A stretch of DNA of 57,158 nt. Source: Sutcliffiella horikoshii (GTDB lineage Bacteria; Bacillota; Bacilli; Bacillales; Bacillaceae_I). A model generated the notes under the pieces. The model was not told the DNA's origin, searched no databases, and saw only the letters and a program-made list of their open reading frames with translations. This document shows, piece by piece, positions 18,482-25,878 of this stretch; positions within the stretch are counted from its first letter, which is position 1; the number at the start of each line of letters is the position of its first letter. Both the position numbers and the translations under genes were made by a program. The stretch lies in the NCBI RefSeq assembly GCF_020524325.1, contig NZ_JAIVKY010000017.1, positions 1 through 57,158 of the forward strand, given 5' to 3'.

Positions 18482-20968
18482 TTAAAGCGCCTCCTTCATT
18501 CCTTGGTTTTTGGATAAATAGTTATAGGCAGGAATGGCTGCCCATTTCGGAATATTCCTTTCTATTTTTGCTACCACAACCGTCATATCGTCCTGGATCT
18601 GACCAGATCTTGTCCGAATGACCTCCTCCATAATGATATCTGCCATTTCTTGCGGGTCGTCCGTTCTGATTTCGGATACTTTTCGCTTCATCCATAAATC
18701 ATAGTTTTCTACATGTTTCGGGCCTTCAAAAATTCCGTCGCTCATCATAATGAGCAGATCACCAGCTTTCAACTGGGAACTCACGACGTCCACATCGAAT
18801 TCTTGAATAATCCCCATTGGTAGATTACTTGCTTCAATTTTGATTACTTTATCTCCCCTCTTCACAAAACTTGGAGTCGAACCAACTTTCAAAAACTTAG
18901 CAGAAGCATCTTGAAGGTCAATCATTGCTAGATCGAGCGTAGTAAAAATCTCATCAGTCGTCCTTAATGATAGGACCGAGTTTACCGATTTGATTGCTAC
19001 TTTTTCTTTGATTCCAGACTGTAGAATCTCTTGAAGCAACTTTAATGTTTCTTTGCTTTCATAGTGCGCGCGCTCGCCATTTCCCATCCCGTCACTAATG
19101 GCAATGGCGTATTTTCCATGTCCTAACTCTATCGTGGAATAGCTATCCCCTGATATCAGTCCTCCTCCTTTTGCGGCATGCGCCACGCCTGTGTCGACTA
19201 CAAACGCTTTTGCAGAGCCGAATGATACATGACAGTATCCATTGTTATCCGCATTACACTCTTCTTTTTTAACGATAATATTCTCTCGCAATATATCTGA
19301 AAGCATCGGAGCGATGAGTTTTTCACACTCACCCCGCCCTTCGCAGTATGGAACGGTCATTTCAATATCCACATTCCCCTGCTCGACGCTGTAAATTTCG
19401 ACTTGTTCAATTTCTATCCCGAATGCTTGGAGGGCATCTAATATCTGATCTTCCTGAACATAATGATTCTCCCTCTCTCGCTGAATCTCCCTTGCAAAAT
19501 CCTCCATCACTTGTGAAACTCCCATCAATTGGTCCGCTACCAACCTCCTACTCTCCATTAATTGTTTTTTCAGCTTCTCACTCGCGTGGAACTGGGCCAG
19601 CTCGTTTTTGATTACGGTTTTTACTTTCTCTGCTTTGACGCAATGGCGATCCCACTCCTTTTGCAGTTTGACATTGAGACTGATGGTTCCTTCTTCTGTA
19701 TCTTCCATTAAGTGAGTCATATAATCATAGGTTTTCTGGAAATTCTGTGTCCAACACTGCTCTTTTTTAAAGCAATTTTGACACGTCTTCTCTGTAACAT
19801 TACTCAAAAAGAGATCCACTTCTTTTTCAGAATCAGGATGTTCAAATTGAAATTTTGAAAAACTGTTGGATAGCGCTTGGAAAACGTGTGAAAATTGTTC
19901 CACCCTATTCGCAGTTACATCACGGATCTTACGCATGTACTGCTGTTGCTCTGCTGTATGTTCGGCTGTGCCAGGAATGGATTTAGCTAGGTTCGCAATA
20001 GCTCTTTGCGGGGTGAGCAGAAAGAGCGCAACAGCAACCATAGACTCCATGATGGTAGGAACAAGCAGCGTCATCCCCTCCCCATAAATGCCAATTAGTA
20101 ATGTGCCTAGAAGCAGTCCCACCGATACACCAAGCTTGTTTCCTTCCCGTAACAGCCCTCCTAACAAACCGGCAAAAGCCAGCAGACTCATCTGATATAG
20201 GTTCGATACAGTTGCGAGACTTAAAATGAGACCCGTCACCACCCCTACCGTCGATCCAATAGTGGCCCCGGCAACAAAAGCAAAGATTAATACAAGATAA
20301 CGCGATAATATATGCTCAACAGATAGATCATAGGCTGTCCAACCAATGGTCCCTGTCAAAACCGAAGCGAACAAAATAATGAGACATATAATTTCCTCTG
20401 TTTTAAACGCCTGTCTCTTTTTCCTCATGGTGATGAGCGGCAGGCTCTGGAAGAAGATGAGTGTGAGGATAAATCCAAGTCCTGCCTCCACTCCGATCAT
20501 CAGCCAATCATACGTCACAATTCCTGTTGTAAAATAAATCATCGTTGTCTTCGAGAAAAAGGCCGAGATGAAGACCAGGAACGGCATTGCCTTTAGAGGC
20601 TCCATCTTTAATGCTTGTGCCCCTTTAAAAAGGAGAACAAATAATATCATCCCCCCAAGCACATACACGGCGGTCATTGCTGAGATGGTAGCCGACCCAA
20701 CCATTAAGGCAATCAATGTGAGCCCAGCCCGTTTCTTTTTCAAAAAATACACTGCTGCGAAAAATGGTAACGCAAACGGTGTGATTTCATTAAGGATCAG
20801 GGCTCGTCCGAGTAAGAACCCGATAAAGACTAAAAGAAATCCTTGGTGAAATAGAATGGTCGAAAGTTTCGTTTTCGTCGTATGGATCGACTTCATAAAT
20901 GATTTTCGGATTTTACCAAACTGAAGATTGGAAACCGGTTCCCCCAAATCTCTTTCTAGTCCCTGCAT
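18482..20968 (-). CDS. spoIIE: Stage II sporulation protein E, PP2C-type phosphatase
   Basis: Membrane phosphatase that dephosphorylates SpoIIAA and so releases SigF in the forespore; also acts at the polar division septum. The 828-residue protein has about ten membrane segments (about 40-325), a central FtsZ-interaction region with a cluster CQNCFKKEQCW, and a C-terminal PP2C domain (about 590-800) with ISDGMGNGERA and LLIMMSDGIFEG. I use ATG 20968, which has GGAGTGG 5-6 nt upstream. Its promoter has the 21-bp spacing typical of spoIIE. Confidence 0.96.
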   Translation of the reverse strand: MQGLERDLGEPVSNLQFGKIRKSFMKSIHTTKTKLSTILFHQGFLLVFIGFLLGRALILNEITPFALPFFAAVYFLKKKRAGLTLIALMVGSATISAMTAVYVLGGMILFVLLFKGAQALKMEPLKAMPFLVFISAFFSKTTMIYFTTGIVTYDWLMIGVEAGLGFILTLIFFQSLPLITMRKKRQAFKTEEIICLIILFASVLTGTIGWTAYDLSVEHILSRYLVLIFAFVAGATIGSTVGVVTGLILSLATVSNLYQMSLLAFAGLLGGLLREGNKLGVSVGLLLGTLLIGIYGEGMTLLVPTIMESMVAVALFLLTPQRAIANLAKSIPGTAEHTAEQQQYMRKIRDVTANRVEQFSHVFQALSNSFSKFQFEHPDSEKEVDLFLSNVTEKTCQNCFKKEQCWTQNFQKTYDYMTHLMEDTEEGTISLNVKLQKEWDRHCVKAEKVKTVIKNELAQFHASEKLKKQLMESRRLVADQLMGVSQVMEDFAREIQRERENHYVQEDQILDALQAFGIEIEQVEIYSVEQGNVDIEMTVPYCEGRGECEKLIAPMLSDILRENIIVKKEECNADNNGYCHVSFGSAKAFVVDTGVAHAAKGGGLISGDSYSTIELGHGKYAIAISDGMGNGERAHYESKETLKLLQEILQSGIKEKVAIKSVNSVLSLRTTDEIFTTLDLAMIDLQDASAKFLKVGSTPSFVKRGDKVIKIEASNLPMGIIQEFDVDVVSSQLKAGDLLIMMSDGIFEGPKHVENYDLWMKRKVSEIRTDDPQEMADIIMEEVIRTRSGQIQDDMTVVVAKIERNIPKWAAIPAYNYLSKNQGMKEAL

Positions 20969-21001
20969 GATATCCACTCCCATATTTTATCTATTGGGGT
21001 C

Positions 21002-21067
21002 ATTATACAAGCTCAAAAGGAAAAGATTTGTCAAAAGAACCGTCAGGAACCAAAGAAGTGTTCGACG
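21002..21067 (-). promoter_or_regulatory. spoIIE promoter with 21-bp spacer and Spo0A box
   Basis: Minus strand TTGACA (21029-21034), a 21-bp spacer and TATAAT (21002-21007). A Spo0A-box-like CGTCGAA lies at 21061-21067, upstream of the -35. Perfect hexamers at 21 bp match the known B. subtilis spoIIE promoter, which needs phosphorylated Spo0A. The remaining bases up to the tRNA promoter (21068-21197) show nothing further. Confidence 0.85.
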
Positions 21068-21197
21068 GATTACAAGGAAAAGAGGGAAAAGCTGTCATGA
21101 AATCATCGCATTTGCTAATGCCCCTCATCAGTTTTTGTAAATTCTCTAGGTAATTGCTAGGATAATGTTCTAATAATTCTTACATTTTTAAAACGTA

Positions 21198-21226
21198 TTG
21201 ACATATGCATGATAAGTTAGTATGAT
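21198..21226 (+). promoter_or_regulatory. tRNA-Met/tRNA-Glu promoter
   Basis: TTGACA (21198-21203), 17 bp, TATGAT (21221-21226), about 60 bp before tRNA-Met. Confidence 0.8.
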
Positions 21227-21284
21227 AATTCTTGTGTCTTGTGAGAGATTTACTTTTTGAATCTCACTCAATCCTTATAATTTT

Positions 21285-21361
21285 GGCGGTGTAGCTCAGC
21301 TGGCTAGAGCGTACGGTTCATACCCGTGAGGTCGTGGGTTCGACTCCCTCCGCCGCTACCA
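21285..21361 (+). tRNA. tRNA-Met (CAT), elongator type
   Basis: A 77-nt cloverleaf: acceptor GGCGGTG pairs with CGCCGCT (two G-U pairs), D arm GCTCAGCTGGCTAGAGC, anticodon CAT at 21319-21321, T arm with GGTTCGACTCC, and CCA encoded. The G1-U72 pair and sequence fit elongator rather than initiator Met. It is on the plus strand, divergent from spoIIE and convergent with yabR. Confidence 0.95.
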
Positions 21362-21370
21362 ACTTTATAA

Positions 21371-21442
21371 GGCCCATTGGTCAAGCGGTTAAGACACCGC
21401 CCTTTCACGGCGGTAACACGGGTTCGAATCCCGTATGGGTCA
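21371..21442 (+). tRNA. tRNA-Glu (TTC)
   Basis: A 72-nt cloverleaf: acceptor GGCCCAT/ATGGGTC, anticodon TTC at 21404-21406, T arm GGTTCGAATCC. CCA is not encoded, unlike the tRNA-Met 9 nt upstream, so it must be added enzymatically. Cotranscribed with tRNA-Met; terminator follows at 21451. Confidence 0.95.
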
Positions 21443-21450
21443 TAGTATAA

Positions 21451-21497
21451 AAGCTGCCACAGCTTCAGGGAATACCTGAAATTGTGGCAGCTTTTTT
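21451..21497 (+). terminator. tRNA operon terminator
   Basis: Stem AAGCTGCCACA / TGTGGCAGCTT enclosing a second hairpin TTCAGG/CCTGAA, followed by six T. Nearly the same hairpin occurs at 41420-41468 with no gene before it. Confidence 0.85.
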
Positions 21498-21606
21498 GTG
21501 TTTGCGTACTTTTAAAAAATGGTTTTGGGTAACTTTGTTTTGATTTTTGGGTGGATCCATTCATAATAGCTGTTCCAACTAACTAAATTTAGAGTGATTT
21601 TTCGTT

Positions 21607-21719
21607 TATCCATCGTAAATGGAATATATCCATTGTAAAGCCGATATATCCATTGCAAATAAGTTATATCCATTGTAAAACCGAAATATCCATCATAAAA
21701 AAGATATATCCATTATAAC
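21607..21719. repeat. 20-bp phased word array 1 (TATCCATTGTAAA)
   Basis: Six copies of TATCCATTGTAAA or one- to two-base variants begin at 21607, 21627, 21647, 21667, 21687 and 21707, exactly 20 bp apart. The roughly 7 bases between words are not conserved. It lies between the tRNA terminator and the yabR terminator, in a convergent gap. Confidence 0.9.
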
Positions 21720-21754
21720 AACTTAAAGAAACCCCTTGCTAAATGCATAACCTA

Positions 21755-21881
21755 AGTTGATTGCAGTGGAAGGCGCGAAGACGCCCGCGGGAGGAAGGGA
21801 CAGGGGAGACCCCACAGGCGAAGCCGAGGAGGCTCCCGGACCGCCCGCAGGCAAGCGAAGCGCCTGGAACGGAAATCAACT
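21755..21881. repeat. Intergenic GC-rich element, copy E
   Basis: 127 bp bounded by AGTTGATT and AATCAACT. Interior includes CCCGCGGGAGGAAGGGACAG and GAGACCCCACAGGCG, plus CCGCCCGCAGGCAAGCGAAG. Closest to the copies at 41693 and 50667. Small frames in it are artefacts. Confidence 0.85.
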
Positions 21882-21904
21882 GTTCTACAATTTTCCCCCT
21901 GCAA

Positions 21905-21941
21905 AACAAAAAAACACGCCCCACAAAATCCGGGACGTGTT
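21905..21941 (-). terminator. yabR terminator
   Basis: Minus-strand stem AACACGTCCC / GGGCGTGTT followed by seven T. Confidence 0.85.
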
Positions 21942-21981
21942 CAAACGTTACGTTTTTATATATGAGATTTTCAGCAGCAAG

Positions 21982-22443
21982 TTACTTTCTACTTGCTCCA
22001 CGACCTCCACGTTTTGATTCCGTGTTGCGCTTCAGGGAAGATAAACGATCTTCACTATCTTTCAAGAATCTTGCCATCTTCTGTTCGAAGTTTTCCTTTG
22101 GTTTGAATTCTTCTCTTCTTCCTCGTGGTGGGCGTTGATTTGAGCGTTGTTGATTGTTGTTCGGACGTTGGGACGGTGCCGCAGAACGCGGTTGTGGCTC
22201 ACGGTAAGTGTCGCTCGCCTTCTTGATGGATAGGCCAATTTTGCCATCCTTCTCCACGTTGATTACCTTTACTTGTACTTCGTCACCAACTTTAAGATGG
22301 TCGTTGATATCCTTTACATAGTTGTCTGCAACCTCACTGATGTGGACAAGACCAGTTGTTCCTCCTGGCAATTCAACAAACGCACCAAAATTAGTTATAC
22401 CTGTTACCTTTCCCTGTAACTTGCTGCCTACTTCGATTGACAT
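21982..22443 (-). CDS. yabR: S1-domain RNA-binding protein YabR
   Basis: A 153-residue protein with an N-terminal S1 OB-fold (about residues 4-72: GSKLQGKVTGITNFGAFVEL, LVHISEVADNYVKDINDHL, GKIGLSIKK). A basic, disordered tail rich in Arg, Gln, Asn and Pro follows. It probably binds RNA or the ribosome; the precise role is unknown. Start ATG 22443 is preceded by AAGGAGGAGC; a longer frame begins inside that region. It is the last gene of the run from yabM to yabR and has its own terminator. Confidence 0.92.
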   Translation of the reverse strand: MSIEVGSKLQGKVTGITNFGAFVELPGGTTGLVHISEVADNYVKDINDHLKVGDEVQVKVINVEKDGKIGLSIKKASDTYREPQPRSAAPSQRPNNNQQRSNQRPPRGRREEFKPKENFEQKMARFLKDSEDRLSSLKRNTESKRGGRGASRK

Positions 22444-22532
22444 AAAAAAAATGCTCCTCCTTAAAATCATAAAAAATAAATCACTTTACCTACCATTATA
22501 CCTAGAGCAAAATTGAGGTGTCAATATGACGA

Positions 22533-22916
22533 CTAATCTGACGACGAATCATCAGGCATATTGAAGATGATTTCATCCTCTTCTGACATGAAATAATCTC
22601 TACGTGCGATCTTCGCAATATAATCATCATCGTTCAGTTTTACAATTTCCTCTTCTAAACGCTGTTGTTCTTTTTTCAGTTTTGCCAGCTCTTGTTGAAC
22701 AACTTCTTTTCTATCTTCTTTTTCTTGAAGAATAGCTCGTTGATCTAAGAGTGTTTTCCCCATTAGTATTCCAAAGACTAATGCTAAACAAAAGAATAAT
22801 GATAAACGGCGATAAAGTCCACGGCGTCTTTTCTGTTGTTTCAACTGCTGGTCCTGTTTTTGTTTGGAATAATCGGAATGGATTTTTGCTACCTTTTCAT
22901 CTTTTGCCGCGCTCAT
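22533..22916 (-). CDS. divIC: Cell division protein DivIC (FtsB-like)
   Basis: Septal protein that, with FtsL and DivIB, supports septum formation in vegetative growth and sporulation. The 127-residue bitopic protein has a basic cytoplasmic N-terminus (KQQKRRRGLYRR), one membrane segment (about 38-55: LSLFFCLALVFGILMGKTLL), and an external coiled coil (about 60-95) ending in the conserved DDDYIAKIARRDYFMS motif. Confidence 0.94.
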   Translation of the reverse strand: MSAAKDEKVAKIHSDYSKQKQDQQLKQQKRRRGLYRRLSLFFCLALVFGILMGKTLLDQRAILQEKEDRKEVVQQELAKLKKEQQRLEEEIVKLNDDDYIAKIARRDYFMSEEDEIIFNMPDDSSSD

Positions 22917-22931
22917 CTTATCATTCCTCTC

Positions 22932-23570
22932 CTAGCGCTTTTTCCAAAAGTTCTTTACTCTATTTATTATACTATGTTTCCTATTCTTTACTAGTGTGAA
23001 AAACCCTTCAAGTTTTTTAAAAACAATGTGTAAATATTTTTTTACAACATTCGGGACCAACTTCCATACTAGCATAAGAATCCACTTGAATGGTAATGAA
23101 CAAATTTTAACAATCCGCCATATAATCAAAAGCAGAAAGCGCACTGTCGAGTAAAGAAACTTCCAGATACCTAATAATAATACGATAAGTGCTTGTACTA
23201 ATAGTTGAATGGGCTTCACTATCAGCATTCTTACCATTTTTTCCAAGAATCGATACAAGTTGATGACAAGTTGTATGATGGATTCTAGTAGGCTCAAATA
23301 AAAATACCGGAATAAGCTTTGATAGGCTGCAAAACCACACACGAGCGCAATGAGGATATAAAATCTAATTTCCCCCTCATTGACCCTTAATAATACATAA
23401 AAACCGATAAGGGCTTGCAAGAGCCAAAAGAGGATGTCGTGAATAAACACGACCCACTTGGCTCTTTTTTCCCGTTTCAGAAAACGTCCATACGTATCAA
23501 TGGCCGCTCCAAGCCATGCCCCCATCCCTATCATGGCAAGCATTGTATAAAGCTGGGTGGTAAGTGTCAT
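22932..23570 (-). CDS. yabQ: Spore cortex biosynthesis protein YabQ
   Basis: Membrane protein needed for spore cortex formation. The 212-residue protein has about four membrane segments in its first 130 residues (for example YTMLAMIGMGAWLGAAIDTY and WVVFIHDILFWLLQALIGFY), then further hydrophobic stretches and a basic C-terminus. It overlaps yabP by 4 nt, so the pair is coupled. It lies 16 bp before divIC. The C-terminal half is unusually long and hydrophobic compared with the part I recognise. Confidence 0.88.
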   Translation of the reverse strand: MTLTTQLYTMLAMIGMGAWLGAAIDTYGRFLKREKRAKWVVFIHDILFWLLQALIGFYVLLRVNEGEIRFYILIALVCGFAAYQSLFRYFYLSLLESIIQLVINLYRFLEKMVRMLIVKPIQLLVQALIVLLLGIWKFLYSTVRFLLLIIWRIVKICSLPFKWILMLVWKLVPNVVKKYLHIVFKKLEGFFTLVKNRKHSIINRVKNFWKKR

Positions 23571-23878
23571 TTGAACAACTTACTAAAGAACCCTTTAGCT
23601 TTCTCCGCCTGTTGATCATCTAAATAAATGATTTCCATGATCTTACCTTTGATAGAGACGACGCCGCTTTCTACATCAAGGTTTTTCATTTGAAGGTTTT
23701 GACCCCTGACAGAGAGAAATCCCATGACGGTTTCGAGAAGAAACTCTTCGTTATCAAAACTTTCCACTTGCTTTACACCTGTGATATCCAACATTCTGCG
23801 GCTTCTCATCACGATGTCTTGCTCTTGGACAGTCTGCTTGTTTCCTTGATTCGGATCATAGTATTGGTTCATATTCAT
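23567..23878 (-). CDS. yabP: Sporulation protein YabP
   Basis: A 103-residue protein of the YabP/YqfC family, made in the mother cell and needed for cortex formation. The core RSRRMLDITGVKQVESFDNE, FLSVRGQNLQMKNLDVESG and VSIKGKI fits the family's beta-rich domain. AGGTGAGGG precedes the ATG. A SigE promoter is expected; the best match upstream (a CATATACAT around 23912) is too weak to call. Confidence 0.9.
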   Translation of the reverse strand: MNMNQYYDPNQGNKQTVQEQDIVMRSRRMLDITGVKQVESFDNEEFLLETVMGFLSVRGQNLQMKNLDVESGVVSIKGKIMEIIYLDDQQAEKAKGFFSKLFK

Positions 23879-23950
23879 CCCTCACCTATCTAGTACTTGA
23901 AGATAGTACATGTATATGAGAGGGATATATTTTTAGAACAAGCCTGTCCG

Positions 23951-24220
23951 TTACTCTTCTGTTTGTTCCACTCTTTCTTCTTTTACAATCGTATACATCA
24001 TGGCTGCGTCTTCTTTTTTGGCATTCTCTTGTATGTTATCAATGGAAGCAGTGACGATCTTTTGCCCAAAGTGAATTTTCAATTCATCTCCTGCTTTTAC
24101 GTTGCTGCTGGCTTTCGCTTGTACATCGTTGATATAGATACGCCCCTGCTCTGCTACTTCTTTAGCAAGTGTACGACGCTTGATGATTCTTGATACTTTC
24201 AAAAATTTATCCAAACGCAT
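23951..24220 (-). CDS. rqcP: S4-domain RNA-binding protein RqcP (YabO, Hsp15-like)
   Basis: An 89-residue protein with an S4 domain (MRLDKFLKVSRIIKRRTLAK, then GRIYINDVQAKASSNVKAGD). RqcP works with RqcH in ribosome quality control, aiding alanine tailing on stalled 50S subunits. I use ATG 24220, preceded by GGGGGAG. A longer frame runs back through repeat element B and is spurious. Its charged tail is rich in Glu. Confidence 0.92.
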   Translation of the reverse strand: MRLDKFLKVSRIIKRRTLAKEVAEQGRIYINDVQAKASSNVKAGDELKIHFGQKIVTASIDNIQENAKKEDAAMMYTIVKEERVEQTEE

Positions 24221-24258
24221 AATGTTACTCCCCCTATAATATCTGTCTGTTAAACACC

Positions 24259-24356
24259 GCTGGTGATTTCCGCACTTGGCTTCGCTTTCCACGGGGCACT
24301 TGCGGAGCCTCCTCGGCAAGCCTGCGGAGTCTTCGCCATGTGCTTCAACCACCAGC
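24259..24356. repeat. Intergenic GC-rich element, copy B
   Basis: 98 bp bounded by GCTGGTGATT and AACCACCAGC. The T-to-G change at position 5 of one end is matched by A-to-C at the other, relative to copy A. It has a shorter interior than other copies. It lies between mazG and rqcP, the only copy within what looks like one operon. Confidence 0.82.
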
Positions 24357-24393
24357 TGGGATATCTGAATAAAAACAGAAAACCTTCATCAAT

Positions 24394-25857
24394 TTATAAC
24401 CCGTTCTTTTTCGCTTCTTCCCAAATAGCATCTAATTGTTCTAATGATAGATTCTCGAAGGAGTGCCCTAATTCCTTTACCTTCTTTTCAATAAAAGTAA
24501 ACCTGCGGTAAAATTTGCGGTTGGTTAGGGCCACCGCTTCTTCTGGGTCTATTTTATAGTATCTTGCAATGTTGACGAGGGCAAAAAGCACGTCTCCGAA
24601 TTCTGCGGCCACAAGGTCAGAACTTGAATCCTTTGCTAGTTCTTCCTGCAACTCCTCGATTTCCTCATTTACTTTATCCCACATTGGGGCAACATCATCC
24701 CAATCAAACCCTACTTTTCCGGCTTTTTTCTGATATTGGAATGCTTTTGTAAGATTAGGCAGCCCTTTTGCAACGGAATCTAGAATGGACTGCTCGGCCC
24801 TTTCTCCTTTTTCCTCGGCTTTAATTGCTTCCCAATTGGTGATCACATCGTCTGCATCTTCCACAGAGGTGTCGGCAAATACATGTGGATGCCTGCGAAT
24901 CATCTTCTCGTTGATCCCTTCTATCACATCTTCTATGCTAAAGTACCCTTCATCCTCACCGATCTGAGCATGTAGCATCACTTGTAAAAGAACATCCCCA
25001 AGCTCCTCAATGATTCCATCTGTGTCTTCCTCATCAATGGCATCTAGCAATTCATATGCTTCTTCAATTAAATATTTTTTCAGGGATTCATGCGTCTGTT
25101 TCTGATCCCACGGGCAGCCACCAGGACCTCTTAAAGTCGCAATGGTTTTTCTAAAAGAAGAGAATTGTTTGTAAAGAAGCTCCTCCTCTTTGACTGCTGG
25201 AACATAGACACTTGTCAGGTTATTGATTTCTGCCACCCTGTCGAGTTCGTACAATGGCACCTCTGTAATCTTTTCCATGGAAGATCCAGCTGCCGTTACA
25301 ATGGTCACGGGATAGTCATCAGGCAACATCTCCATCAAGGTGAGCTTCACTTCTGATGCAATGAAGGCATCATATACCTGGCAGAAAATCATCGCCTGGG
25401 TCGGTTCAATCGCCTCTTTTACAATGGAGGTTGCATCGTGAAACTGAAAACCTTCGATTGGATCAAGTCCGACTGCTGTAAACATCGGATCAAGGAAGCT
25501 TTGTCCCCCTTTTATATCAAGTGTAATACTGCCTTCTTGTTCTTTTTCGAGCAAAATCTGCACGGTCTTCTCTGCAACAAGCGGATGGCCAGGAACAGCA
25601 TACACAATTTCCTTATCTGCACTAAGATTGATTAGCTTTTCTGCTATTCTTTCATACACCGTACCGAATGTGCCTTCTTGTTCATAGATGGCATCAAACG
25701 ACTCGTAGGTCAGCCCTTCCCGTTCAAGCTCCTCAATGACAGGATGCTCTTTTGTTCGAAGGAAAAGGTGGTCCGCCTTCATTAATTGCTTATACACTCC
25801 CATCGGAAGCTGTTCGAGGTCCCCTGCACCAAGACCTAAAACCTTTATCATATTCAT
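24394..25857 (-). CDS. mazG: Tetrapyrrole-methylase-like / MazG NTP pyrophosphohydrolase fusion (YabN)
   Basis: A 487-residue two-domain protein. The N-terminal half (about 1-215) is an SAM-dependent tetrapyrrole methylase-like domain (VLGLGAGDLEQLPMGVYKQL, VPGHPLVAEKTV). The C-terminal half (about 235-480) is MazG, with the all-alpha NTPase motifs GGCPWDQKQTHESLKKYLIE, EELGDVLLQVMLHA and the second repeat EFGDVLFALVNIARY. MazG hydrolyses noncanonical NTPs. The methylase domain's role is unknown. A GGTG stands 6 nt before ATG 25857; an ATG two codons later is an alternative start. Confidence 0.94.
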   Translation of the reverse strand: MNMIKVLGLGAGDLEQLPMGVYKQLMKADHLFLRTKEHPVIEELEREGLTYESFDAIYEQEGTFGTVYERIAEKLINLSADKEIVYAVPGHPLVAEKTVQILLEKEQEGSITLDIKGGQSFLDPMFTAVGLDPIEGFQFHDATSIVKEAIEPTQAMIFCQVYDAFIASEVKLTLMEMLPDDYPVTIVTAAGSSMEKITEVPLYELDRVAEINNLTSVYVPAVKEEELLYKQFSSFRKTIATLRGPGGCPWDQKQTHESLKKYLIEEAYELLDAIDEEDTDGIIEELGDVLLQVMLHAQIGEDEGYFSIEDVIEGINEKMIRRHPHVFADTSVEDADDVITNWEAIKAEEKGERAEQSILDSVAKGLPNLTKAFQYQKKAGKVGFDWDDVAPMWDKVNEEIEELQEELAKDSSSDLVAAEFGDVLFALVNIARYYKIDPEEAVALTNRKFYRRFTFIEKKVKELGHSFENLSLEQLDAIWEEAKKNGL

Positions 25858-25878
25858 GTATGAACACCAACTTTATTA

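Noticed and set aside
21304-21564. 86-codon minus-strand frame over the tRNA genes
   Set aside because: It is antisense to tRNA-Met and tRNA-Glu and their terminator. The peptides GIRTRV and GGGSRTHDLTG are typical of tRNA antisense artefacts.
23905-23950. SigE promoter before yabP
   Set aside because: Expected from biology, but no -10/-35 pair at proper spacing was convincing.
24221-24352. 44-codon N-terminal extension of rqcP
   Set aside because: It is translated repeat element B; the S4 domain starts at 24220 with its own ribosome site.
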